NCBI GenBank assembly: GCA_012513235.1
Contig: JAAZCO010000223.1
Location: forward strand, 1 to 6,516
DNA: 6,516 nucleotides
From: Gammaproteobacteria bacterium
GTDB taxonomy: Bacteria > Pseudomonadota > Gammaproteobacteria > Pseudomonadales > Pseudomonadaceae
Direction: 5' to 3'
A program made the translations under genes and the position numbers. Positions within the stretch are counted from its first letter, which is position 1, and every line of letters starts with the position of its first letter. The notes under the pieces were generated by a model, which was not told the origin of the DNA, did not search any database, and saw nothing but the letters and a program-made list of their open reading frames with translations. Positions 1 to 5,417 of the stretch are shown in pieces.

Positions 1-504
1 ATGCCGATGCTGTCACCGATTCACTTGTGTTTTGAAGATGATGCCGGTGAAGTGCTGCCTATTTATGCCAAAATTGTTGCTCAAGAAACGGGACTGGATG
101 GTAAAAACTGGGTTGGGCAGTTAGGTACGAACATTCGTAATGTGGTGAAAGTGGATCGTGTATTTGCGGTTGCTGAAGCATTTGAATGTTTTAGCCGCTT
201 TTATATTGATAGCGATCGTTTCCCAGCCTTTGTTGAGCCGCAGTTGCTCGACCTTGCTGGAGCTAACTTTAAAGCGTTGCTGTATAACCGTTATAACGTG
301 AGTATCGGAGGATTGGATCAAAAATTACGTTATGAGCCTTTTCCTGATGAAGTCTGCAATGAACTGGGACTTGAGGCAGGAACCACGGGTGTAGTGCTGG
401 AGTTTTTAGCATCTTGTGGTAATGGCAAACCTTTGTATTTCCAAGAAGCCTTTGTTCCGTTAAATAGCTACCGGTTACGTTTGGGCGCCAATCTGAAGCC
501 TTGA
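1..504 (+). CDS. GntR-family transcriptional regulator, C-terminal UTRA ligand-binding domain (5' truncated by window edge)
   Basis: The 167 visible residues look like a UTRA domain, the small-molecule-sensing half of HutC-type GntR regulators. A beta-strand-rich segment (VVKVDRVF, about 48-55) is followed by a helical stretch, then a second core (LGLEAGTTGVVLEF, about 122-135). The sequence ends with the typical PLYFQEAFVPL block near 144-154. Family members are usually about 240 residues with an N-terminal winged helix of about 70; no helix-turn-helix is visible here. The frame is open at base 1, so the ATG at position 1 is probably internal and the gene begins upstream. The effector cannot be told from the sequence. 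A hairpin terminator follows within 10 bases of the stop, so this gene ends its own transcription unit. UTRA domains diverge strongly, so the family call is good but not certain. Confidence 0.72.
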   Translation: MPMLSPIHLCFEDDAGEVLPIYAKIVAQETGLDGKNWVGQLGTNIRNVVKVDRVFAVAEAFECFSRFYIDSDRFPAFVEPQLLDLAGANFKALLYNRYNVSIGGLDQKLRYEPFPDEVCNELGLEAGTTGVVLEFLASCGNGKPLYFQEAFVPLNSYRLRLGANLKP

Positions 505-510
505 TGTGAT

Positions 511-540
511 GCCGGAGCTGCTTGCAGTTCCGGCTGTATT
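511..540 (+). terminator. Probable intrinsic terminator of the GntR-family gene
   Basis: The sequence forms a 10-bp stem, GCCGGAGCTG (511-520) with CAGTTCCGGC (525-534), containing one G-U pair and a CTTG tetraloop. It begins 7 bases after the stop codon. The downstream tract (TGTATT) is only moderately T-rich, so termination may be incomplete. Confidence 0.65.
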
Positions 541-642
541 CTCATGCTGTCACGACAGTAACTTTGTATATCTTCGCGTTAACTGTGCTGTGCGCACTGT
601 GTGGTACGCAGGGATTTACCGGTTCGGCCGATCTTGGCTTGC

Positions 643-651
643 TGCTATACT
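643..651 (+). promoter_or_regulatory. Extended -10 promoter of rlmF
   Basis: TATACT at 646-651 is preceded by TG at 643-644, giving the TGnTATAAT-type extended -10. No good -35 hexamer lies 16-18 bases upstream, which is usual for this promoter class. Transcription would start near 658, leaving a leader of about 26 bases. The rest of the 505-683 gap holds the upstream terminator and short GTGC/GCAC palindromic stretches but no convincing gene. Confidence 0.5.
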
Positions 652-683
652 GCGTTTTTTAATGATTTCAGTAAGGTTTTTTT

Positions 684-1637
684 ATGAGCACACAGCCTGC
701 CGCTGCCTTGTTGCATCCGCGTAATCGCCATCAAGGGCGCTATGATTTTGCTGCGTTGATTGCTGTTGAGCCGCGTTTAAAAGCTTTTATGATTATTAAC
801 CCCTATGGCAAACAGAGTATCGATTTTGCTAACCCTGCAGCGGTGCGGGTGTTTAATGCGGCGCTATTAAAGCAGCTCTACGGCATTCAAAATTGGCAGA
901 TTCCCGAAGGCTATTTGTGCCCACCAGTACCGGGGCGCGCTGATTATATTCATGGCTTAGCCGACTTGTTGGCTGCGGATGCAGGCGGAGATATTCCACG
1001 TGGTACCGATTTTACTGTGCTAGATGTGGGTACTGGTGCGAACTGTATTTATCCACTGTTGGGTCATCATGATTATGGCTGGCGCTTTATTGCTAGTGAT
1101 GTTGATCAGCGCGCGCTGGCTGCTGCGGCTGAGACTTTGGCAGCCAATGATCTAACGCAGGTGATTGATCTGCGTTTGCAGAGGGTTAAGTCCGCTTTTT
1201 TTAGCGGTGTGTTGCATGAAGGCGAGCGGGTGGTTTGTACCTTATGTAATCCGCCGTTTCATAGCAATGCGGCTGAGGCGACCAGTGGCAGTGAGCGTAA
1301 GTGGCGCAATTTAGGCAAGCAAGATCCGCAGCGTAAACTGCCGACGTTGAACTTTGGTGGTCAAAGTAATGAGTTGTGGTGCAAGGGTGGGGAGTTAACT
1401 TTTGTGCGCAATATGATGAAAGAAAGTCGTGAGTATGCGCAGCAGGTGCTGTGGTTTACCACCTTGGTGTCTAAATCTGCGCATATTCGTTTGTTGCAGC
1501 GCATGCTCAAGCAGGTTGGTGCGGTGGATGTACAGGTGTGCAGTATGGCGCAGGGGCAGAAGCAGAGTCGGTTTTTGGCCTGGACCTTTCATACGGCTGA
1601 GCAGCGTAAGGCTTGGTTGGCTAGTGTTCAAAACTAA
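684..1637 (+). CDS. rlmF: 23S rRNA (adenine(1618)-N(6))-methyltransferase RlmF
   Basis: RlmF (formerly YbiN) uses S-adenosylmethionine to methylate N6 of A1618 in 23S rRNA in the cytoplasm. The 317-residue product is close to the roughly 308 residues of the E. coli enzyme. The family's N-terminal signature LHPRNRHQGRYDF is at residues 10-22. The SAM-binding motif I, VLDVGTGANCIYPLLG, is at 112-127, and an acidic ASDVD at 137-141 fits motif II. The catalytic N6-adenine motif NPPFH is at 189-193. The C-terminal GQKQSRFLAWTF (291-302) is also typical. The start is ATG at 684 with an AAGG ribosome site at 673-676, 7 bases upstream. The gene has its own promoter and is convergent with rdgC. Nothing in it looks broken. 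Confidence 0.95.
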   Translation: MSTQPAAALLHPRNRHQGRYDFAALIAVEPRLKAFMIINPYGKQSIDFANPAAVRVFNAALLKQLYGIQNWQIPEGYLCPPVPGRADYIHGLADLLAADAGGDIPRGTDFTVLDVGTGANCIYPLLGHHDYGWRFIASDVDQRALAAAAETLAANDLTQVIDLRLQRVKSAFFSGVLHEGERVVCTLCNPPFHSNAAEATSGSERKWRNLGKQDPQRKLPTLNFGGQSNELWCKGGELTFVRNMMKESREYAQQVLWFTTLVSKSAHIRLLQRMLKQVGAVDVQVCSMAQGQKQSRFLAWTFHTAEQRKAWLASVQN

Positions 1638-1652
1638 CGAGTCGCGCATGTC

Positions 1653-1751
1653 GTGATTCGATGCTGATGCTCTTTCCTCACGAACCCGTCCGGGGTTCGA
1701 TTCGGCGCTACGCCATCCATGGCTACGCTTATCGCATCAACACCGAATCAC
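1653..1751. repeat. Large imperfect inverted repeat with internal hairpins (candidate intergenic repeat element or structured RNA)
   Basis: The outer arms GTGATTCGATGCTGATGC (1653-1670) and GCATCAACACCGAATCAC (1734-1751) pair at 16 of 18 positions. Inside is a perfect 7-bp hairpin, CGAACCC (1681-1687) with GGGTTCG (1693-1699). A short palindrome, GCCATCCATGGC, lies between two direct copies of GCTACGC. GATTCGG at 1699-1705 can also pair with CCGAATC at 1743-1749, competing with the outer stem. No open frame or T-tract explains this. It could be a dispersed intergenic repeat, a small RNA, or a T-less transcription block between convergent genes. The folding is read by eye. Confidence 0.6.
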
Positions 1752-1761
1752 TCAGTGAATA

Positions 1762-1820
1762 TTTGCATAGCTTGCAAACCTCTATGTGTGTACACAGGGT
1801 TTACCTGTAATACACCATAG
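1762..1820. repeat. Two further hairpins between rlmF and rdgC
   Basis: TTTGCA (1762-1767) pairs with TGCAAA (1773-1778). A longer interrupted stem follows: CTATG (1782-1786) with CATAG (1816-1820), TGT with ACA, and ACAGG (1794-1798) with CCTGT (1804-1808). The second structure ends 10 bases past the rdgC stop and may serve as its terminator or as 3'-end protection. Neither strand has a clear T-tract, so an intrinsic terminator is not proven. Confidence 0.45.
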
Positions 1821-1830
1821 AACTGATTTA

Positions 1831-2751
1831 CTAAATCCCTTGTGGGATTTCTTCACCGCCCAGCGCTTCGAGCAGTTGTGGAATAAATTCGACAAAAGTC
1901 ATCATCATTAAGATAAAGCTGGCGTCGAACTGGCTGGCAGCATCGTCACCTCCGTCTTCTTCGGCTTGATCCAGCAGTAAATCTTCAAAACGTAGGCGCT
2001 TGATGGTGAGTTTGTCGTCGATCAGGAAGCTGAGTTTATCTTCCCAAGCCAAGGTCAGCTGGGTGACCAGTTTGCCGGCTGCTAAGTGCATTTGCACTTC
2101 TTCGCTGGCTAAATCTTCACGTTTGATACGGATAATACCGCCGTCTTCAGCGCTATCACGTAATTCACATTCATTGGTTAACGCTAGGCCATGGCTGGCT
2201 TGGTGTTCTTTAACCCACTGGGTAAAGGTCGCTGTAGGTGCAGTTTTAACACCAACTGGGCGTACAGGTAAGCTGCCGAGTACTTCACGCAGTGTTGAGA
2301 GCAGCTCTTCTGCACGTTTGGCGCTAGAGGAGTCAATCAGGATTAAGCCTTGTGCTGGCGCAATTGCAGCATAGGTTTTGGATCGGCGAATAAAGGCACG
2401 TGGCAGTAAGGCTTGAGTGACTTCATCTTTAATCTGGTCTTTTTCTTTCTTGTAAACCTTACGGCTTTCTGCCGCTTCGATTTCTTCAACTTTCTCTTGT
2501 ACCGCATCACGCACAACACTGCTGGGTAAAATGCGCTCTTCAGTGCGTGCACAAATTAAAATAAAGCCTTGGCCGCTGTGGACTAAAGGTGCATCGGCAT
2601 CTTTACCAAAGGGGGCAACAAATCCGTATGTCGATAATGTTTGGCTGCCGCAAGGTAGAGCGGGTTTAGTAGCCAAGGCTGTTTCTAATGTGTCGGCTGT
2701 TAAAGGTGTGTCTGATGTTAAGCGGTACATCAAAATATTACGAAACCACAT
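1831..2751 (-). CDS. rdgC: Recombination-associated protein RdgC
   Basis: RdgC is a nucleoid-associated, non-sequence-specific DNA-binding protein that forms a ring-shaped dimer around DNA and restrains RecA. The 306-residue product aligns nearly gap-free, from memory, with E. coli RdgC (303 residues). Shared blocks are the N-terminal MWFRNILMYRL, PCGSQ (33-37), ICARTEERILPS (66-77), KDEVTQALLPRAF (108-120) and the C-terminal LLEALGGE. R97 and F120, positions linked to DNA binding or dimer contacts in E. coli, are conserved; the K211-Q212 pair appears as R211-E212. An acidic stretch (about 256-270) precedes the C-terminus. I chose ATG at 2751 over the TTG at 2763 because GGAG lies 6 bases upstream and homologues begin MxWF. 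It is a single gene, convergent with rlmF and divergent from the tRNA unit. Confidence 0.95.
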   Translation of the reverse strand: MWFRNILMYRLTSDTPLTADTLETALATKPALPCGSQTLSTYGFVAPFGKDADAPLVHSGQGFILICARTEERILPSSVVRDAVQEKVEEIEAAESRKVYKKEKDQIKDEVTQALLPRAFIRRSKTYAAIAPAQGLILIDSSSAKRAEELLSTLREVLGSLPVRPVGVKTAPTATFTQWVKEHQASHGLALTNECELRDSAEDGGIIRIKREDLASEEVQMHLAAGKLVTQLTLAWEDKLSFLIDDKLTIKRLRFEDLLLDQAEEDGGDDAASQFDASFILMMMTFVEFIPQLLEALGGEEIPQGI

Positions 2752-2757
2752 AGAAAA

Positions 2758-2761
2758 CTCC
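2758..2761 (-). promoter_or_regulatory. Ribosome binding site fixing the rdgC start
   Basis: On the minus strand TTGGAG is followed by TTTTCT and then ATGTGG. The GGAG is 6 bases before the ATG at 2751. The alternative TTG at 2763 overlaps this site, so it cannot be the main start. Confidence 0.75.
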
Positions 2762-2777
2762 AAAAGTGCGATAAAAA

Positions 2778-2806
2778 AGTATTGATAACATAATGCAGTG
2801 CGTTAA
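2778..2806 (-). promoter_or_regulatory. Weak candidate promoter of rdgC
   Basis: On the minus strand TTAACG (2801-2806) and AATACT (2778-2783) are 17 bases apart, each matching 4 of 6 consensus bases. An overlapping TGTTATCAA could act as an extended -10. Placement close to the gene is plausible but the match is poor. Confidence 0.3.
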
Positions 2807-2808
2807 AG

Positions 2809-2870
2809 CGCAGTCACTGATTCATATGACTGCGGGGTCAATAATGCTGTATATAATATCAGTGATTGCG
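2809..2870. repeat. Cluster of inverted and direct TGACTGCG-type repeats upstream of rdgC
   Basis: CGCAGTCA (2809-2816) and TGACTGCG (2827-2834) form a perfect 8-bp inverted repeat with a 10-base loop. CGCAGTCACTGAT (2809-2821) can also pair over 13 positions with ATCAGTGATTGCG (2858-2870), with one G-U pair. TGACTGCGGGGT and TGATTGCGGGGT are direct repeats 36 bases apart. A perfect TATAAT (2852-2857, + strand) lies inside but has no matching -35. This could be an operator for rdgC or a structured leader. The 2752-3076 gap contains no credible gene. Confidence 0.5.
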
Positions 2871-2895
2871 GGGTGGGTGCAGCTTCTAATCATTA

Positions 2896-2990
2896 AAAAT
2901 AGATAAGCAGCCGGGGTTAAAGTTGCAGTCATTGTGATTTTAAATGGATTTTTAGTGTTGAAAATAGATAAACAGCCTGTTTAATGCAGT
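2896..2990 (+). repeat. Imperfect direct repeat upstream of the tRNA promoter
   Basis: AAAATAGATAAGCAGCC begins at 2896 and AAAATAGATAAACAGCC at 2961, differing at one base. Similarity continues, with small gaps, to TTGCAGT (2923-2929) and ATGCAGT (2984-2990). The unit is about 30-34 bases, offset by 65. Both copies end in the GCAGT motif also seen at 2810-2834. It may be a local duplication or a pair of protein-binding sites upstream of the tRNA promoter. Confidence 0.5.
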
Positions 2991-3026
2991 TATCTGCCAA
3001 CTTATGTAAATAAATCAATTTAGCCC

Positions 3027-3055
3027 TTGCCAGAAGGCAGCTTAGTGTCTATCAT
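3027..3055 (+). promoter_or_regulatory. Strong sigma-70 promoter of the tRNA-Val/tRNA-Asp unit
   Basis: TTGCCA (3027-3032) and TATCAT (3050-3055) each match 5 of 6 consensus bases and are exactly 17 bases apart. Transcription would start near 3062, about 15 bases before the first tRNA. The GC-containing stretch after the -10 (ACGCACC) would fit stringent control, as is usual for tRNA promoters. Confidence 0.75.
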
Positions 3056-3076
3056 ACGCACCACTTGAAGACACAA

Positions 3077-3152
3077 GGGTGATTAGCTCAGCTGGGAGAG
3101 CATCTGCCTTACAAGCAGAGGGTCGGCGGTTCGATCCCGTCATCACCCACCA
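3077..3152 (+). tRNA. tRNA-Val, anticodon UAC
   Basis: This is a full 76-base cloverleaf. The acceptor stem GGGTGAT pairs with ATCACCC, the discriminator is A at 3149, and CCA is encoded at 3150-3152. The anticodon arm is TCTGC-CTTACAA-GCAGA with TAC at 3110-3112 (tRNA positions 34-36). The T-arm carries GGTTCGATCCC. A35, C36 and A73, the main valyl-tRNA synthetase determinants, are present. It reads GUA and, when its wobble base is modified, probably the other GUN codons. It shares a transcript with tRNA-Asp, 15 bases downstream. Confidence 0.97.
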
Positions 3153-3167
3153 AGTCTTAAGTATCGC

Positions 3168-3244
3168 GCAGTGGTAGTTCAGTTGGTTAGAATACCGGCC
3201 TGTCACGCCGGGGGTCGCGGGTTCGAGTCCCGTCCACTGCGCCA
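3168..3244 (+). tRNA. tRNA-Asp, anticodon GUC
   Basis: This is a 77-base cloverleaf with acceptor stem GCAGTGG/CCACTGC, discriminator G at 3241 and encoded CCA at 3242-3244. The anticodon arm is CCGGC-CTGTCAC-GCCGG with GTC at 3202-3204. G10, G34-U35-C36, C38 and G73, known aspartyl-tRNA synthetase determinants, are present. The second acceptor pair is C2-G71, whereas I recall G2-C71 in E. coli. The anticodon with G34 reads GAC and GAU and could be queuosine-modified. It is the last gene of the unit, with a terminator 7 bases downstream. Confidence 0.97.
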
Positions 3245-3251
3245 TATTACG

Positions 3252-3289
3252 AAAACCCGTTAGGTCTTTATTGACTTAACGGGTTTTTT
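3252..3289 (+). terminator. Intrinsic terminator of the tRNA unit, probably bidirectional
   Basis: A 15-bp stem (3252-3266 with 3273-3287) contains one G-U pair and a TTTATT loop. On the + strand it runs into TTTTTTC. On the minus strand the hairpin is followed by TTTTCG, so it may also stop transcripts from the convergent PAS-GGDEF-EAL gene, whose stop lies about 100 bases away. The 3290-3386 spacer holds only a small hairpin, GCCAT (3340-3344) with ATGGC (3350-3354). Confidence 0.9.
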
Positions 3290-3386
3290 CGTTTCTGAGC
3301 GTTAAAGAATCCTATACTCAGTGCTTTGGATGGCTCGATGCCATTGAGCATGGCGCTATGGCTGAGTAAGCGATAGAGCGACAGTA

Positions 3387-5117
3387 TTAGCTCTGTGCTT
3401 GCAGTTCTTGCAACAGAGTTTTGAGCTCGTTTAAAGGCAAAGGTTTGGCGTACCAGTAACCTTGTCCTTGGTGGCAGCCGAGCTTTTCTAGACATTGCAA
3501 TTGCTCTATATTTTCAATTCCTTCAGCAGTAACTTGCATATCAATACTCTGAGCCACAATCAATATTGATTTAATCACAGCCACATCGAAGTCGCTGTGC
3601 GGTAAGCCGCTCACAAACGAGCGATCAATTTTTAAACGGTTCACCGATAACTGCTTTAAAATACCTGGTGATGAGAATCCCGTACCGAAGTCATCCATAG
3701 CGACTTTGACACCAGACTGTTTCAGTTTAAGAATTGTTTCTTGCGCTAGCGGCAAGTTGTGCAAGGCTACGCTTTCAGTAATTTCAATTTCCAAGTATTG
3801 GGCGGGCAGTTTGGTATCAGCCAAGATACTGTGCACTAAGCTGACAAAATCACTTTGTAAAAATGATGGGCCGCAACTGTTGACTGCCACTGGGGTCTGC
3901 AGTAGTTGTTCTGTGATAATGCTTTGATTATCTAAGCATGCCTGCTTGAGTGCCCAGAGCGTGATACTAGGCATTAAGCCGTACTCATCCGCTAAAGGTA
4001 AAAAATCATCAGGTAGAACCAAGCCATTATCACCATCATGCCAGCGTAATAATGCTTCTATACCTGTTGGTTGGTAAGGGGGTGCAAGATTAAATTGCAG
4101 TTGGTAGTGCAGTTCAAATTGCTCAAGTTCAATGGCTTTGCGCAGTCGACTGACTGTTTTAAATATGGTTTCCATCTGTTCGCGCTGTGCTATTTCAAAA
4201 AAGCGCATGCAGTGACCACCGGCCAGCTTAGCTTTATACATAGCGATATCAGCATCGTTAACCAATTGATCACTGCTTTGGGTGTGGCCAGGGTAGAGGC
4301 TCACACCAATACTGGCGCGGATACGTATATCGATACCGTCGATATTAAAGTGCGGCTCTAAAATATCGAGGATACGTTGCGCTAGTTGGCGCGCAGCACC
4401 CTCTTGTCGGGTCTGATTAGAGGCTACCAGAAATTCATCACCACCAATACGTGCCAAGATATCCTCAGGGCCTAATAGACTCTGAATACGTTGGGCAACG
4501 CTACTGAGCAACTGATCGCCAACATCGTGATCATAATTGTCGTTGATTTGCTTAAAGCCATCTAAATCAATAAAGAGCACTACCAACTGTAAGTTGTTTT
4601 TTGTGCACACAGACATCAGTTCTTGCAGGCTACTGTGTAAATAGTTGCGGTTTAAGCAGCCTGTTAAACTGTCGTGAGTTGCCATATAAGTGATTTTTTT
4701 CAGCAGTCTTTTATTGCTACTGATATCGTGACAAATGCCCACATAAAGTTTTTGGTCACCGACGCTAAGCTCGCCAATACTGAGGTGCATTGGGAAATAG
4801 CTGCCATCCTTGCGTTTACCGGTGACTTCACGGCCTTTGCCAATCATTTTGCGCTCACCGGTTTTAGCATAAGCCTGCAAATAACCATCGTGCTGTTTAG
4901 CTTCTTTTTCAGGCATTAATGTAGATACATTTTGTCCAATAATGTCTGTACTGTTGTAGCCAAAAGTCCGCTCTGCTGCCGGATTAAGGGCATGGATAAT
5001 GCCATACTCATCAATCACAATCATTGAATCCACGGCGGCTTCAAAAATAGCGGAAGACAGTTCGCCCAGCGCGAGTTCTTTCCCGGAAAAAGAGTTTGGG
5101 CTTATCGTCGTTTTCAT
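3387..5117 (-). CDS. PAS-GGDEF-EAL cyclic-di-GMP enzyme with a FixL-like PAS sensor
   Basis: This 576-residue protein is predicted to make and/or degrade c-di-GMP under control of one PAS domain. The PAS domain (about 22-135) closely resembles the haem PAS of FixL: H76 in KQHDGYL sits where the haem-ligating His lies, and R96, exactly 20 residues on, where the O2-contacting Arg lies. GGDEF (about 145-307) has an intact GGDEF motif (225-229), D184, N192 and D201. It lacks the I-site Arg (GPED at 216-219 instead of RxxD) and the usual GR after YKAK (G301). EAL (about 325-572) keeps EALLRW (354-359), N413, E445, D475-D476, K496, E532 and Q552, so phosphodiesterase activity looks complete. There is no signal peptide or membrane segment, so it is probably cytoplasmic. 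The start is ATG at 5117; AAAGGA lies 13 bases upstream, rather far. It appears monocistronic. Haem binding is inferred, not shown. Confidence 0.93.
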   Translation of the reverse strand: MKTTISPNSFSGKELALGELSSAIFEAAVDSMIVIDEYGIIHALNPAAERTFGYNSTDIIGQNVSTLMPEKEAKQHDGYLQAYAKTGERKMIGKGREVTGKRKDGSYFPMHLSIGELSVGDQKLYVGICHDISSNKRLLKKITYMATHDSLTGCLNRNYLHSSLQELMSVCTKNNLQLVVLFIDLDGFKQINDNYDHDVGDQLLSSVAQRIQSLLGPEDILARIGGDEFLVASNQTRQEGAARQLAQRILDILEPHFNIDGIDIRIRASIGVSLYPGHTQSSDQLVNDADIAMYKAKLAGGHCMRFFEIAQREQMETIFKTVSRLRKAIELEQFELHYQLQFNLAPPYQPTGIEALLRWHDGDNGLVLPDDFLPLADEYGLMPSITLWALKQACLDNQSIITEQLLQTPVAVNSCGPSFLQSDFVSLVHSILADTKLPAQYLEIEITESVALHNLPLAQETILKLKQSGVKVAMDDFGTGFSSPGILKQLSVNRLKIDRSFVSGLPHSDFDVAVIKSILIVAQSIDMQVTAEGIENIEQLQCLEKLGCHQGQGYWYAKPLPLNELKTLLQELQAQS

Positions 5118-5227
5118 CGTACTGGTATCGTCCTTTATGCACTCAAGCGCAACTTGGGTGGTGTACTGGTGATTCTGACGCTAGTTTGAATGGTTTCAAT
5201 ATTTTTTCATACTTTATTATGATCTTA

Positions 5228-5233
5228 ATTATA
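5228..5233 (-). promoter_or_regulatory. Candidate -10 element of the PAS-GGDEF-EAL gene
   Basis: On the minus strand GCCTATAATTAAG contains a perfect TATAAT. TTGCCA lies upstream, but only 14 bases away, too close for a normal -35. The C before TATAAT and the TAA after it resemble sigma-S-type -10 regions, which would suit stationary-phase control. The leader would be about 100 bases. The 5118-5417 gap otherwise holds AT-rich DNA and the inverted repeat at 5330-5363, and no gene. Confidence 0.42.
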
Positions 5234-5329
5234 GGCTAGTGTGTCGTTGGCAATAATATGCATAAGCTGCAACAGGTTTTTTAGTTATAATTTTTAACAT
5301 CCAAGCATCGCAGTCGCCATGTAAAGTGT

Positions 5330-5363
5330 CTGGGAGGGGTTCGCTCAGCTGAGTGAAACCCAG
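5330..5363. repeat. Inverted repeat between the asparaginase and PAS-GGDEF-EAL genes
   Basis: TTCGCTCAG (5340-5348) and CTGAGTGAA (5349-5357) form a continuous palindrome with one G-T pair. CTGGG (5330-5334) and CCCAG (5359-5363) extend it across a bulge. No T-tract follows on either strand. It may be a T-less terminator for the asparaginase gene or a protein-binding palindrome upstream of the c-di-GMP gene. Confidence 0.5.
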
Positions 5364-5417
5364 TTGTATAGTGTGTGAGCTTATGGGTTAAAAATGCATC
5401 CATGCAGGCGGACTGCG

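Noticed and set aside
506..724. 72-codon + strand frame between the GntR-family gene and rlmF
   Set aside because: It covers the terminator and rlmF promoter, overlaps the rlmF start and has no ribosome site or recognisable domain.
1692..1703. tRNA T-arm-like GGGGTTCGATTC
   Set aside because: No acceptor stem, anticodon arm or CCA surrounds it; it is part of the 7-bp hairpin of the repeat.
1638..1760. Integron attC site
   Set aside because: The large palindrome suggested it, but no GTTRRRY/RYYYAAC core pair is found at its ends and there is no cassette or integrase.
2852..2857. TATAAT as a promoter for a small RNA in the 2860-3020 gap
   Set aside because: The -10 is perfect but there is no -35 at a proper distance and no terminator before the tRNA promoter, so I do not call a transcript.
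3077..3244. tRNA genes as an integration (att) site for a genomic island
   Set aside because: No integrase and no second copy of a tRNA 3' end is present in the window; both tRNAs are followed by a normal terminator.
3042..3245. Minus-strand reading frame of 67 codons across the tRNA genes
   Set aside because: It is the antisense of tRNA-Val and tRNA-Asp; the SNRRPSACKADALPAEL-like peptide is a well-known false protein produced by tRNA antisense.
3268..3495. 75-codon minus-strand frame overlapping the 3' end of the c-di-GMP gene
   Set aside because: It overlaps the EAL domain in another frame and runs through the tRNA terminator; it is a shadow frame.
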